Shown: positions 1 to 12,599, counted from the first letter of the stretch. The stretch: 64,000 bases of DNA from Aselliscus stoliczkanus (GCA_033961575.1 CM066731.1:82667501-82731500); one strand, 5' to 3'. Translations and numbers: made by a program. The notes: generated from the letters alone by a model not told the origin.

Positions 1-449
1 TTTTTTTTTTTTTTTTAAAGATTTTATTGGGGAATTGGCGGAGGGGAACAGCGCTGGGAAATCGGGGAAGGGGAACAGACAAGTTGCTGTCTTTTTGTTC
101 TTCAGTTTAGTTGCAGAGGATGTTGCTTCACTGTTGGTATCGTCATTGCGCTCTTCCCGGATGAGGCAGATCGGTCGCTGGCCTCTGGATGTCGCTCACC
201 GCGGCTATTGGCAGCTCACTCTTGGCTGCCAGCCGCTCACGCTGGCTGCGGGCCACTCACTGTAGCCTATGGCAGCCCACTGCAGCAGGGGCTGCAGCCC
301 ACATCATCACCGGGGCTCGCACAGCCCAGCTCCAGGTGGAGCTGTTGTTAGCTGTAGAGGGCAGTGTCACTGGCCCTCATGTGGGATCCGAACCGGGGCC
401 GCTGGCATCCCAAAACCAGCGCTTAACCAATGCGCCACTCGGCCGGCCC
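1..449 (-). mobile_element. tRNA-derived SINE, long form (type A), minus orientation
   Basis: Read on the minus strand it starts with a tRNA-like head (GGCCGGCCGAGTGGCGC...), with the B-box-like GGTTCGGATCC next to the 'CACATGAGGGCCAGTG' block. A body of about 300 bp follows, then the C-rich tail and CCAATAAAATCTTT before the A-tail. On the plus strand this shows as a leading poly-T. The window edge cuts the A-tail, so its 3' target-site duplication cannot be seen. Open frames inside are incidental. Confidence 0.9.
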
Positions 450-1515
450 AAGGCTAAAATTTAAATCCAAATAGAAGCTCTAAGTGTTCTTAATCCCTGG
501 GGGATTCACGCCCATCCTGGAGACCTGTGCCCAAAGGGAGTGCCAGGTGCACCAGGAAATTGAATAAGGTCTCCTGAGAAGAGGGCACTGACTTCAGATG
601 GGGGATCTGGGCAGTTTCCTGCAGGGGCTGAGCCTTAAAGGATATGAGAGTGAACCCAGAGAAAGCATTCCAGAAAGAGGGGCCTGGGGGAAGGAAACGG
701 CAGTGTGCAGGGAACCACCAACAGCTCGTGTCCCTGGGGCAAACTAATACGTGCCCACAGCCAGCACCAGGGACTTAGCAAGCCATAAATGAAAACACAA
801 ATGCTTACACAGAACTCTTTTTTAAGCCTAAAAAGTGTAGAAGTGGAAGGACTACGGATCTGAGAGGCTGAAACTCTGGGTTATACCCTGATAATTTCCT
901 CAGCTGGAGACACCACAAGTCCCATCCTCTCTCTAGCCTCAGTTTCCTCATCTGTGAAATGAGAATGCCAATAGCTGTCCCGCTGCCCTCAAAGGGCATA
1001 GGGTAGTTGAGGGCTGTAACATTGGGGCACTGCTTTGTGGCTGGGGAATTTTCTGGAAGTTCCTGCCTGGTGGCTCCCGTGCTCATCCATCTTTCCCACC
1101 CTCCCATCAGCTTTGGGAGGGTAGAGATCACCGCATTTTGTTCCATGGCTATACCTCTGGCATCCAGCACTGTTCTGGCACATTGTAGGGCTTCCAAGCA
1201 TAGTTCTGACTGAAGGCACACATCCCTGGAGTTTACAACTTCAAAACTTACACTATCCTTTGGGAGCAGAAACCCTTCCAAAATGCAGTGCATATTTCAA
1301 GAGAAGGCAGCCGAATCCTTACCCAGAACTCAGGGATCACCCCGAGCTGCAAGAGGGGATGTTCTTGGGTCTCATCTTGGGTTCTGTTTTTATAGAACCT
1401 GTTTATAAGTTTATATCCTCCCTCGTTGTCAGGACACTCAGCACAGCCATCTGCCTGCTTGCCTCTTCAAGCCTCCCTCCCCCAGGTCCTGCTAATTTGC
1501 TGTGGACAAGAAATA
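450..1515. other. Non-coding interval with weak MIR and L2 remnants
   Basis: A MIR core is visible around 928-1020 (CAGTTTCCTCATCTGTGAAA). An L2-like 3' piece lies near 1155-1200 (CAGCACTGTTCTGGCACAT). I see no splice-bounded exon or RNA gene in the rest. Confidence 0.5.
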
Positions 1516-1519
1516 CAGA

Positions 1520-2955
1520 CAACCCACCGAGAAAGAAAAATGACAACCCACAGAATGGGAGAAAAAAGTGGCAAATCATGTATCTGATAAGGGACTTGTT
1601 TCTAAATATATAAAAAACTCTTACAATTCAATATTAAAAAAACATATAAAAATGGGCAAAGGACTTGAATCAACATTTCTCGAAATAAGACATAAATTGT
1701 CAATAAACACATGAAAAGATGTTCAACATTATTAGCCCCAGGGAAATGCAAATTAAAACCACGAGATAACACTTCATACCCACTAGGATACTATAATCAA
1801 AAGAGAGATAATATTATAGCAAGTGTTGGTGAGGTGTAGAGAAGGCGGAACCCTCATCCACTGCTGGTGGAAATGTAAAATGGTACAGCCACTGTGGAAA
1901 GAAGCCTGGCAGTGCCTCAAAGGGTTAAACAGAGTTTCTAAGTGACCCAGCCATTCCACTCTAGGTGTGTACCCAAGAGAAATGAAAACATATGTCCACA
2001 CAAAAATGCATACATCAATATTGCTAGTGGCATTATTCATAATACCCAAAAGTGAAAACAATCCAATGTCCATCAGCTCATGAATGGATAAACAAAAGGT
2101 GGTGCATCCATAATAGAATAACATCCAGCAATGAAAAGAAATGAAGTTCTAGGCTGGCCGAGTGGCGCGGTGGTTAAGAGCTGGCTTGGGATGCCAGCAG
2201 CCCTGGTTCAGATCCCACATATGAGGGTCAGTGACACTGCCCTCTACAGCTAAGATGGTGAACAACAGTTCCACCTGGAGCTGGGCTGCGAGCCCCGGTG
2301 ATGGTGTGGGCTGCAGCCCCTGCTGCAGTGGGCTCCCATAGGCTATAGTGAGTGGCCAGCAGCCAGCGTGAGCTGCCAATAGCTGCGGTGAGCGACCATC
2401 CAGAGGCTGGCGACCCATCTGCCTCATCCAGGAAGAGCGCAATGATTATACCAACATGGGCCAGTGAAGCAATGTCCTCCGCAACTAGACTGAAGAACAA
2501 AAGGACAGCAACTTATCTGTTCCCCTTCCCTGATTCCCCAACGCTGTTCCCCTCCCCCAATTCCCCAATAACACCTTAAAAAAAAAAATGAAGTTCTGAT
2601 ACACATTACGATATGGATGAATCTTGAAAACATTATGCTGAGTGGAAAAACGCCAGTCTCAAAAGGCCACATATTGTATGATTTCATTCATATGAAATGT
2701 CCAGAATTGGAAATCCACAGACACAAAGCAGGTCAGTGCTTTCCAAAGAATAGGGGATGGGGGAGGAGTTGTTCGGGGGGCGGAAAACAGGGAGTGGCTG
2801 CTCCCTGGTACAGGGTTTCTTTTTGGAGTGATAAAAGTGTTCTAAAATTGATTATGGTGATGGCTGTACAACTTTGTGAACATACTAAAAATCACTGGAT
2901 TACATACTTTAAATGGGTCAATGATATGTGGATTATAACTCAATAAGGAAATTGA
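1520..2955 (+). mobile_element. Old LINE-1 3' fragment (ORF2 C-terminus plus 3' UTR), split by a SINE
   Basis: The sequence follows the well-known end of L1 ORF2: 'GGGCAAAGGACTTGAATCAA', then 'CACATGAAAAGATGTTCAAC', then the 'CTGCTGGTGGAAATGTAAAA' block. It continues into the 3' end region. Stops and indels break the reverse-transcriptase-distal coding sequence, so it is dead. A younger SINE interrupts it at 2151-2585. The 5' end is truncated. Confidence 0.85.
2151..2585 (+). mobile_element. SINE type A long form with target-site duplication
   Basis: Head GGCTGGCCGAGTGGCGCGG, a B-box-like GGTTCAGATCC, a body, then the tail 'CCCAATTCCCCAATAACACC' and an A-run. The 12-bp direct repeat AAATGAAGTTCT lies at 2139-2150 and 2586-2597. 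This marks an insertion into the older L1, which continues on both sides. Confidence 0.95.
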
Positions 2956-3780
2956 AATACTGTAGCCTGTTATTAACATGTATAAATTTAAAGTAAACAT
3001 GCTTTGAGTGAGATCTTAAGGACTCTTCATGAATTTAATGCATGGATTTTCTGACATTGATGTTGGTGGTTCTGTAACCTTCCAAAGTTATTTCCTAGCT
3101 GTTTTCCACATATTTGAGGGTTCGAAGCCCCATGACTGCCATTAAAGTGAGGCTTATGTAATTGCTACTATTAACTGATGTTGTAGTGGAAATGGCACCA
3201 TAGGCTAAACAGTCCTCTGAACTTCTGAGTTAGCCCTGAGGCTTTTGCTGGCACAGCTACTTATGTGCGCTCCATGCCTCGGAAGCATACAGGCATTCCG
3301 GGGCCACACAGGAAGGCTTGCAGGGAGGGGTGCTGAGGTCTGCGGCCCACACTACCAGCTCCAGGGATGGGTCAGCAAACAAGGCAGATGTGTTCTGGTG
3401 AGAGGCTGCAGGGAGGCACCCTCTGCTGTTTAGCCAAAAGGCTGAGGGTTTACATGAGGACATGCATGCAGCTGGAAACCAGCACAGGGCTGCAAAGCTG
3501 CTCCGTGGGGTTGTTGGCCTCCTCGATTCCCCTTTCCCCACCAAACTCGTCCCCTCCTTAATTAGGCAGAGAAGCAGCCCCTGAGTGCCATCACTGGTCA
3601 CGGGGAGCTCACCCAGCCAGGCCAGCATGGCTCCCCACAGAGCAGCCGCAGGATATGGGCTCAGGAACATCTGAACTTTCTGGACTTACTCAGCATCAAC
3701 TGCCTAGTAAGCTGCCAGGCTGGGCTCGGAGGCAGCTGCAGTGGGTCATATTTCAGCCCCACCCACCCACTTTGCAGGTG
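2956..3780. other. Non-coding interval, nothing recognisable
   Basis: No repeat family, long codon-like frame or RNA gene could be recognised here. Open frames present are short and overlap on both strands. Confidence 0.4.
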
Positions 3781-3895
3781 GCCTCACCAAGCCACGTTAC
3801 CTCTCTGGGCCTCAGTTTCCTCATCTGTACAATGCAGTGATGTTACTTTAATGAGCTGTAGTGAGGATTACATGAGATAAGCCAAATACCATGGT
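3781..3895 (+). repeat. MIR SINE fragment
   Basis: The MIR core 'CCTCAGTTTCCTCATCTG' is followed by 'GAGGATTACATGAGATAA', matching the central part of the mammalian-wide interspersed repeat. It is old and diverged, with no visible target duplication. Confidence 0.75.
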
Positions 3896-4439
3896 CTGAA
3901 CCTATTAATTTCACTCCTTTTTCATTATGTTCCTCTATGCCTAAAATTTAAAAAAACATTTTGTCTGTGTAAAGCAGAAATAGGTGCACCTAAATCAACA
4001 CATGGTGTTCTGTGAATGGAAAAACTTGCTCTAAAATTTTCTAAAAATGTGCTGAGATAACGGCCTGGAGGTATGCACACATTCCCACCAAGACAATTGG
4101 GGAAAACGACTTGCTGTTGTCCGGGACTCGGAATGGGAAGTGGGGGACGGAGGAACAGGTAGAGGGACATAGTAGGGATAGACAAGTAGTCAGGGATAGA
4201 GCAGCAGGGTGGTTTGTGATTGGGTCTAGGGCTCCCTGAGCCCTCCAGGGGTGGCTACTCCCAGCATCCAGCTCCTTGCCAATGACAGTCCTTAAGCCAT
4301 TGGGATCCCCAGGCCACACTTCCTCACCAGGACTCCCAGCTTCTGGATCAAACCCATACCAGCTATCATTCTACTTCCACACCCCTTGAGAGCAGACAGC
4401 CCCTTTTCCACTGACAGTATTTCTCTTTCCTATGTGTCT

Positions 4440-4532
4440 CCTCTCCGGACTCCAAGCTTCGCCAGGGCAGGAACTAAGTAGAACACACTTTTGCAACCTC
4501 AGCACTTAGCCCGGTGCCTGGCAACCATGAGG
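4440..4532 (+). repeat. L2 3'-end fragment
   Basis: 'CCAGGGCAGGAACTAAG' followed by 'CACTTAGCCCGGTGCCTGGC' resembles the L2 3' end (GGGCAGGGACT...AGTGCCTGGCA). Confidence 0.6.
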
Positions 4533-4655
4533 TCAAAGCTGAGCTGCACTGGAGTCATCTGGAGGGCTTGTTTTAATGTGTTGCTAGGCCCCATCCCCAG
4601 AATCTCTGATGCTACTGGTCTCAAGACCACACTTTGAAAACCTCTGCAGTAAACA
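4533..4655. mobile_element. MER5-like hAT MITE remnant
   Basis: 'CTGGAGGGCTTGTTTTAA', 'GCTAGGCCCCATCCCCAGA' and 'CCACACTTTGAAAACCTCTG' fit the non-autonomous hAT-Charlie MER5 family. It is diverged; exact subfamily not assignable by eye. Confidence 0.6.
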
Positions 4656-5919
4656 GATGCTCAATAAAGGCCTGTGCCAGGAGTGAATGCATTAACGAAC
4701 CATTTGCATGTGAGAACCACTCCAGATGAGACTTTTTTCCTGGGTTTTTACACTCTGGCTTCTCCCTGTGCACCTCCTCTTAAAGCCCACCCTGACCCTC
4801 AGAACCCCCGGCATCAGTGCTCTCTCCCTACTCCTCTAGGTCTTGCGGGTCAGAGCTGGGTCTTTCTTGTGAGAAGGCAGTCAGGGTCACAGCGGCCTTC
4901 TTCACTGAGCCGATAAGGCAGTGCTCCCACAGCCCTTCCTTTCCAGTGCATGGATCACCATGTCCACTGCAGACTGAGGGGCAAGAGTGGTACGGGGGGG
5001 CCACACATATCTTGGGGTCCCAGGAACACCCAACACCCCAGCTAGAAAGATCTTCTCTGAGGACCAAGTTTCCTGGATGACCAAGAATTCAGATGGCCTG
5101 ACTCCACATCCAGGATTCTCTTTCATGACCACAATTTGACAGCTGGGCCTGGAAGAACTGTTCATTGGAACAAGGCATTATTACCCACGGACATCACATT
5201 GGCAGAGTGGTGGTCAGTGCTGGTTGGAAGCGGGAAGGAAGGAGGAAGGCCCAGTGGTCAGCACCAAGTCCAGGGGCCTGTAGCAGGGAAGATGCTCAAG
5301 GCCCATGGTCCCCATGCTACACAACCCCAGGGGGTAGGTACCCTTTACATCATAATCCATATGAATAAACGCTCTGGACATGGGCAGTGCACAGCCTGTG
5401 CCATTTTATACAATAGTTGGTCCTGACAACCCTCATCCAAAAAATTTCCTCATTCATTATTCCCTGTATACCTACTATGTACCTAACGTGGAGCAAGGCA
5501 CTAGGGCTATGCAGGTGGCCAGAAGATGGCCTGTCCTTTTGGGGCTCTTAGGGGAAAGGCTGGCCACACACTGCAGCAAGGAGAAAAGTGCTTGAATGAA
5601 GGCATGCCTAGGGCTGTGGGAGCATGGGAAGAGTGGCTGACCTCTGCCCAGTGGAGTCAGGAAGCTGGCATATGGGACCAGCCCATTCCCTCTGGGCTGG
5701 TTAATCCAGTCAGGCTGGAGGCTATCAGGCAGCAGCAGCTGATGTGCAGCCTCAGTGTCTGGGGCTGGGTGGCTTCTTGCTTTCCAGGGACACATGGAGC
5801 TGTAAACCCTGGGGCCAGATAGGTCTTGTGGGCTGTGGCTTCCTCCCAGCCCTCCTCTTGCCATGGTGTAGGTTTGCAGAATCAGGGGAGAAGCCCCTGC
5901 TCCTGAGCAGGGGGAGGCA
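4656..5919. other. Non-coding GC-richer interval
   Basis: Several overlapping open frames occur on both strands, but none shows family resemblance, a strong start context or splice logic. No recognised repeat. Confidence 0.4.
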
Positions 5920-5999
5920 CAGGGGCAGGGAAAAGGGCAGAGCCAGCCAGGACACACAGGGGCAGGGAAAAGGGCAGAGCCAGCCAGGACACACAGGGG
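5920..5999 (+). repeat. 37-bp tandem repeat, about two copies
   Basis: The unit beginning AGGGGCAGGGAAAAGGGCAG starts at 5921 and again at 5958; a third partial start is at 5995. The two full units are virtually identical, so the duplication is recent or copy number varies. Confidence 0.9.
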
Positions 6000-6389
6000 T
6001 AGCTCCAGGGGCTTCTGCCAAGGAGCTCCGCCTGCCTCACGGGGTCTGATTGCTGGGCTTGTGGCGGCATGCTTCCTCTGCTTTGCCCAGCAGATGAGCC
6101 AGCTTTTCCAGGAAGCCTCTGGGGGGTGGAAAGGCCCTGACCTGCAGTGGCCTCTGGACTCGTTGGGTCACTGGTTATCAGCCTCGACTCTCATTGCTGT
6201 GTTGGAGGATCATGCGACTTCCCAATCATGACCAGCTCTGCCACGGGGCAGCTCCGCGCAGAACTCTGACTTTTGTTGAGTCCCCAAGAGCTCAAAGGCT
6301 GATGCAGGCAGCCCCAGGAGCACCTCCTGGCTTCCTCCTGGGCCCTCCCACTCTGGGCCCTCGCAATCTGCACTCTGTAGCGTTACCAT

Positions 6390-6515
6390 TGACTACACAC
6401 ACTGGTCTGTTGCCCCAGCAGACTAGGGAGCGTTTCTTACTCATCTCCATGTCTCTAGCACTTCGCCTGGGCCTGGCACCAACTAGGTACTCAATTTACA
6501 TTTGTGACCTGAAAG
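6390..6515 (+). repeat. L2 fragment
   Basis: 'ATGTCTCTAGCACTTCGCC' followed by 'GGGCCTGGCACCAACTAGG' and 'ACTCAATTTAC' resembles an L2 3' end. Diverged. Confidence 0.5.
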
Positions 6516-7730
6516 ACTTCACTGTTAGACTCTGCCTGAGGGCAGGGTACACTTGCCAGTCCTGGCCTTTCTCCCCAGAGCCTAGCTTGGGCCCTCCTAT
6601 AACTAGTGGTGATTAAATACCACTAGTTTCTAATCCCTATTGCAGCCCGGCCTTATTCTTAGACCTGGCCAGGCATCTCCTTACTTGATAACGTCAATAA
6701 TATAGAAGACTAATGTACAGATGTATTTAAACTCTGCAAATAAATAGAAAAAACACAAAGAGGCTCATGCAGCTCTGGCCAGAGTGGAAAATCAAACACT
6801 ATATCTGAGACACATCAGGGTACAGCCTGGTTGTAGGCACCCATGGAAGGACGCCGGGTCAATGGCTCCAGGGCCCATGGGCTTCTGAGCCAAGGCGTAG
6901 TAGCCATTTGGAGGGGTCTGCCCACTCTCCATTAGGCAGGGTGTCCACGGGCAGGGGCAGCCCAGCTGCGGCCACTGGTAGATGGGCTCCTTAGCCATTC
7001 CCTGCCTGGTCTGAGGGCTTGTCTGTGGCCACCCTACCCAGGCTTCGTGCTTTTTCATAGGTCATAGACTTAATTTTTTTGCCTGGCAAGTCAACTGATA
7101 AAATTCCAACTGATGAAATTCAAGGTCCAACAGAAAGGCCACCTCCTCCCTGAAGCCCTCACCCTACCTTGTCTTCGAAGAGGATTAATCCCCCACCTCT
7201 GGTCCCATTGGCTCTGTGCAGCACAGGGAACAGGATGGAACTAGCGTATAATGGTAGACCTTTCCCCTAGAGATCTATGAGGTGGATGGTAGGGGTTCCC
7301 TAGCCCCCATAATCTCCATCACCCCTCCCCATGTGCTAATGTTAATATTTAAACTAATAACTTTTGATATGAATAACTTCATTTCCCAGTCAGGTAAAAT
7401 GAATTACAGATTCTGTAAAATCTTTCCCATTTTACAGATCTAAAATAAACAGTGTAAGTAAAAATCAAGCCATTTACATGCAAATAGAAGTCAGGTGTCT
7501 TTCAGGAAAATCCCCTAATTCTCCCTTCCATGTAGAAATCCTTGGCCTCCTCAGGGCTGAGAAAGTCTGCCTTCCCCTACAGAGAGGCAGCTGGCAAGGT
7601 ACAACGCAGCACCCAACAAGGGTCTGGCATGTGGCACATCTGCAATTATGAGTCACATGAAGAGCAGTTACTGTGAGGCGAGGCCAGACTCACATCAGAG
7701 ATCCTGACTGTGGACTTGTACATACGGGGT
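6516..7730. other. Non-coding interval, nothing recognisable
   Basis: No gene, RNA or clear repeat seen. Short AT-rich and CT-rich stretches only. Confidence 0.4.
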
Positions 7731-7734
7731 TTGA

Positions 7735-7835
7735 CACGCAGAAAGCAATCATTACTTTCATTTTACAGATGGGAAAACTGAGGCCCAGTTGGGACTTCTT
7801 GAAGGCCCCAAAGTTGGCTCTTGCCCTAATCCCAT
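7735..7835 (-). repeat. MIR fragment, minus orientation
   Basis: 'TTTACAGATGGGAAAACTG' followed by AGGCCCAG is the reverse of the MIR core. Confidence 0.75.
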
Positions 7836-9503
7836 CCAGTCCCTGCATATAGGCTGCATCCAGAGTGGTGAGGGCAGGCACCTCATTGCCGTAGATATGA
7901 GTAATAACAGCTGGTCACCCCTGGGGCTCTCTGGTGGTCTGCTCCTTTCCTCTCGGCTTTCCCTCTGTCTTACTGGCGGCACGAACCCATACTTTCCAGC
8001 CTCTCATTCTCAGGCTGTTTCTGCGAATCCAGGGCCGCCCTCGATCCTCGATTCCAAACCACAGCAGCACAGGCCCCTGTACCCACCTCCCTCTCAAGCT
8101 GAGGGGTCCAGGAGGCAAGAAGAAGGCTTCAACTGAGTCCTCCTCCCCACCCCAGTCCCCACAACTGATTTGAGGGGAGACAGGATAGAGGACGCTGGGC
8201 TCAAATCAGGATTAAAAAATGGGTTATAGCCACACACTTCTTAATTGGTGCATTTCTATTTTCTCTGTGGGTATGTTCCTTTTCTGATGGACTCGCACAA
8301 ACATTTTACTGTTACATTTCTTATGATGCTGCCTGGAATCGTTAGTTAGACATCATAAAAAAATCATTATATTTTTAAAAGGAAGGCTGAGAAGTTCCTA
8401 CAAAAGAGACTGCAAAAAGCTCAAGCACACACACAAACACACACATATAAGCCGATCCCCACAATACACATAGGTGCAAGTTTGGTCTGACAGAAAAGAG
8501 AAGTTTATTACCAATCCATTTTGCAAAATAGAAGTGAGTGAATAATTTAGAGGGCTTTTCACAAACATGTAGGTTTTCTAATCACTCTAGGAAAATCCAG
8601 TTCGATTACTTACAGCAGTTCTGTGATAAACCAACCCAGAAATGGTTGCCAATAAATAAAACGTACAATTCCCAATGGGCCTGCCTTCTACAGAAATGAA
8701 TCACACCCATTCACATCTGTTTTCTTTAACACACCACACACCACAACGCTGTGGCTCTCACTAACGGAAGGCATGGTGTGTGATAAATCCTTGAACCCTT
8801 TACTTTGAAAAGGCTCCTGACTTCATGTGTAGATGATAGTATTTCCCTTTTAATTTGGCAAGAACTTAATTATATTGCACTCTTTGCCACCAGTCCCAAA
8901 ACAGCAGCACCTGAAATGAGGCCGTGCAGCTCTGGCCCTTGCGATCCCCAAAACAATGGGGCACATGTGAGCGGGCCAGGGGCCAGCGGGGGTGGTGGGC
9001 GAGGCCGCACACTCCCATGCCACCTGGGATCAGTGCCCTAACCAGACTTACCAACAACAGGCTGGCACAACATCTGGCCAACGCAAGGGTCTGAAGCACC
9101 AGGGCTTGACATCTCCGCTGTGATCCGGGCCACGGCTTCTTGCCTGGATCTCCCTCAGACCTGTGGGCAGCTTGAACTGGTTTTGAAGGCAGGACTCTGG
9201 CTGACCCTCCGAAAGCGAGGGAACTGCCGGGGCCTTGGATAGCCAGGAGGTCGCCCCCTCAGCCTGCACTCTGGCTCCTGGCCACAGGACTGGCCCTGGA
9301 GTGGTGACTGATGGCTGGTTACAGAGTACACTGTGAGAGCAGTTCTGGCTCAATACTTCCTGTTTGGGGAGGAAACCTCACTAGTGATAATTAGTGGCTC
9401 AGACTCAACTCAAATCTCTCTGCTACAGGAACTAGGGCTGGGCAGTCAGCAGAACCCAGGATGCATAAAAATGAATAAATGTCATCCATGGCAGAGCATA
9501 CTG

Positions 9504-9505
<2 letters not shown>
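7836..9505. other. Non-coding interval including an AT-rich block of conserved-element look
   Basis: 7836-8200 is GC-balanced with incidental open frames. 8480-8900 is AT-rich, free of recognisable repeats, and includes a minus-strand AATAAA near 8501. I cannot assign a gene. It could be conserved non-coding DNA or an untranslated region. Confidence 0.3.

Positions 9506-9554
<49 letters not shown>
9506..9554 (+). repeat. (GA)n microsatellite
   Basis: About 24 uninterrupted GA units, then a short GCGAGCGCAC break and a few more GA units. A purine-rich strand of this length commonly varies in copy number. Confidence 0.98.
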
Positions 9555-9560
<6 letters not shown>

Positions 9561-9584
9561 CACGAGAGAGAAAGCGTTATGCTT

Positions 9585-9735
9585 CAGGATACAGAACCAA
9601 ACATAATAGCTGCAGAAAGTGGCAATTTATCAATTGATATGGGAGTAATTTATTGCAATCACCGTAGCTGTCACTGGCTTAATGATAATTCTCTCGGCAT
9701 TTTGTGCCAACAAAGGTTTTCTGGTCGTCTTTACT
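9585..9735. other. Candidate conserved non-coding element
   Basis: The segment is free of recognisable repeats, AT-balanced, and contains homeodomain-like TAAT cores (GGAGTAATTTATTGCAATCA, TTAATGATAATTC). It resembles the texture of vertebrate conserved enhancers. This is an impression only; no alignment was possible. Confidence 0.2.
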
Positions 9736-10436
9736 TGCTAGTCAGTGCCCACAGTGGGGAGAAAGACAGACAGAAGGACCCACAGACAGAGGACAGCACT
9801 GACAGGGCTAAGCGTGGAGGGACTTGTGCCTGCCTGCCTGCCGCCGAGGGCTTTCCCAGGAGGCCACATTGACCACACAAAGGGATGCCAGAGGTTTGGA
9901 GGCTTCTGTATCATTGAGGTAAATCATGCCAAGTCTAGGACAAGTATATTTGATTGTTTCCAACTTGTTCGAAAACTGGTGATCTTGGAAAACGCTAACT
10001 CTGAGTAACCCTGACCATTTGTTAACCAGAATATATGCCACAGGCTCCAGGCAACTTTACTCTATTATTACAATTCAGAACAAGGCCCATGTGGTTCTGA
10101 CTCCAAGCTGTGGATCCTCTGGCTTGTCTCTTCTGCTACAGAGAAACCTCCTTTGGGCAGGGAGATTCTTCAGTCTCCGTGGAGCCCAGCAGTGTCCAGC
10201 ACGTACAGACGGCCTCTCTCCTCCTTAGCTTGCCTCTTTCCAGTCCTGGCGGCTCTCCACTTCTGCCAGCTCTGTGACCTCCACCTGAAGTCTTGACATC
10301 CTCCTGGCCATCCAAATCCCCCTCCCTTGAAAAGCCAGACCGAGTCCTTGGGCACTTAGGCCCCTCCCAGCCCTGTAGCCCCACAACCGTCTGTCTCTCC
10401 TTGCTCTAAACTCAGAGCAGCAGCTGTGTTTGTTGG

Positions 10437-10530
10437 TGGATCTAGTTAGACAGACCTGGGTATGAATTCAGGTTCCACCATGTGCCAGCAGAGTGAACTT
10501 GGACAGGATACTTTCTGTTGTGATGATTAA
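10437..10530 (+). repeat. MIR fragment
   Basis: 'AGACCTGGGTATGAATTCA' followed by a diverged MIR body matches the tRNA-related to core part of MIR. Confidence 0.55.
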
Positions 10531-10639
10531 GTCAAACAGGGAAAGTGAAAACCCCCAAACCCACATCTTAGAACTGCTGTTGTTTACATATTTCCTGTGC
10601 TCTTCTCTGGACCTGGACTCTTCTCCCTGCTGCCTGGTG

Positions 10640-10760
10640 GTGTTTTGTATCATCACTCAGCTTCCTGATTAGACTCTAAGCTCCTGGAGGGCCGGGACCT
10701 GTGTGCCCTCCACCCATGTAGACACCAGCTCCACACAGTGTCTGCTCACTGGGAGGTCGG
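10640..10760 (+). repeat. L2 fragment
   Basis: 'TTAGACTCTAAGCTCCTGGA' followed by GGGCCGGGACCTG is the L2 3' signature. Confidence 0.7.
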
Positions 10761-12430
10761 TAGATCCCTGTTGGACCAATGGGGCTCTGGCAGTGAACAC
10801 CGGATTACTCATTCTTGCTATCAATGCTTCTGGGTGGTTTGATCCCCTTGCAGAAGAAGCTGCACTGTCAGGAAACCACACTTCCTTATGAAAGCAAACC
10901 TTCAAGGCGTGAGTGGACAGGAACCCCAAGAGCACGCCCATGGTCCCTGGAGGGGTCCAGGTCAGCTATGATTCCCTGTCCCCTGGGGTTCTCAACGAGC
11001 CCTTAGCTGCACCCTAAGGTGCCCCCAATCTTGGAAACCCCCTCACCACACACAGCCATGCCAGATCAGAATGTTCAAGAGGAGTTGTAGCAAAGGTTAC
11101 AGGCCGACAAAAAGGGGCCATACTAGATCTCACAAGAGCAGAGCACTTTCAGGTCTCCAACCACCAGGAAGGCCAGGAGGGTGGGGCTTTCCCAATGGAA
11201 GTACCCCAATCCCCATCAAAACCTTTGGCTGCCTAGGCTCAGCACCGTGCTATTTCCTTCCCTTCCAGTTCAGGGTGCCACCATACTTCTGGCCAGCCTG
11301 GAGCCTCTCCAGGGACCAGCCACCAAGGGCCTGGTCTTCCCTCCTGCAGCTGCTCAGCTCCACACTTAGGTGGAGGCTGATTTGCCAGACAGTGGTGACT
11401 GACACCCACCCCCGCTTGCACTCCATTGTGTCCTATGTATTACTAGCCCATGTACAGGACTGGCTAGTACAGAAAGCATCAGCACAGGCCTTTGGACTCC
11501 AGAAGGCTGCTCTGGTAACTCTGCAGGCTCTGCGTTTGGTCATCCTGTCTTTGGCAGACTATCCTTTGACATCCTCCAGCTATGTGCCCTGAGTGATTCA
11601 CCTTCAGAGGGACCTTCACTCTGACTACAGGGCATGTTGTCACCCTCCCAAGCCATAGTAAAAGCACAAGCCTGCTTTCCCCACAGCCTGACAGCCACAC
11701 CACAAGCATCAGGTGCTAGAGTAGCAGGAAGGGTAATTCCATCACAGACACCAGCACACCAGCTTTGGGAAACCTGCTGTCTACAAGTGAACTGAGCTGG
11801 CCCACCCCACCACGGAAAGCTTAGTAGGCCCATTTCCAGTCCCCAAATGCCTTTGCGTTTACCTGTGACTGTATAATCTTGGGGCTATTATCTTTTACAG
11901 TTTAATTTCCTAATCTGATAGCTCCAAAAAGCTTAAAAATGTGCTGTTTGCTTAGATCCCACATGGCTCTCATGAAGCAGAAGAGGGAGACAAGAATAAG
12001 AAATTGCCTGACTGTAGGACAATTAGTGCTCACCTGTTACACATTCTCTCAAGGTGATAATGGTGATTTATGAGGACAGACTGACTGGAAAGAGTTGAGC
12101 ATTAGGTAATTCTCCAGTGACAGTGTTCCACACCTGTGGAGGAACGCATGCTGCCCTGGGTTGAAGTGACAATTCAGTTCATGGTCCCACATAAATTCGC
12201 AGTCACCAATCCAGCCCTGACAGCAGGCACAGTGGTTAGTACCTCCAGCTCAGCAGGAAGCCATCTCTGGTTTTGTACCCTAGCTCATGTTAGCCATGGG
12301 ACCTGAGCCTCAGTGATGCCAACCAAGTTCCCTCACTTGTATTCAGAAATAAGCGGAGGGGGTGGGCTTTTTGCAGGATTATAAATAACAACCAACACTC
12401 ATCCTGCCAGAAGTGGGACTCAACTAGGTC
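10761..12430. other. Non-coding interval, no gene recognised
   Basis: The longest frame (plus, near 11071-11592) shows no family resemblance and no coding-like neighbours. 11860-12110 is repeat-free and AT-rich with an E-box-like CACCTGTTACAC; it may be regulatory, but this is speculative. Confidence 0.35.
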
Positions 12431-12482
12431 TTGAGTACCTGGCACCAAGTTGGTGCTCAGTAAATGTTTGTTGAATGCATAA
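12431..12482 (+). repeat. L2 3' terminus
   Basis: 'TTGGTGCTCAGTAAATGTTT' followed by GTTGAATGCAT is the characteristic L2 3' end. Confidence 0.75.
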
Positions 12483-12599
12483 ATTTTGTTGAGGTAGAAT
12501 TTAGACCAACATATGTAGTCAGTAGTTCAGATCCTCAAGTTTGGGGTTGAAAGAATGGATTAGAGTCTCATGTGTTCTCGGGAAAGTTACATGTTTGGG

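Noticed and set aside
2151..2500. Open frames within type A SINEs, repeated at each copy
   Set aside because: They are shadows of the SINE body and vary between copies by frameshifts.
11071..11592. A 173-codon plus-strand frame
   Set aside because: No recognisable domain, no conserved neighbours, non-ATG or weak start context, and similar-length frames exist on the other strand.
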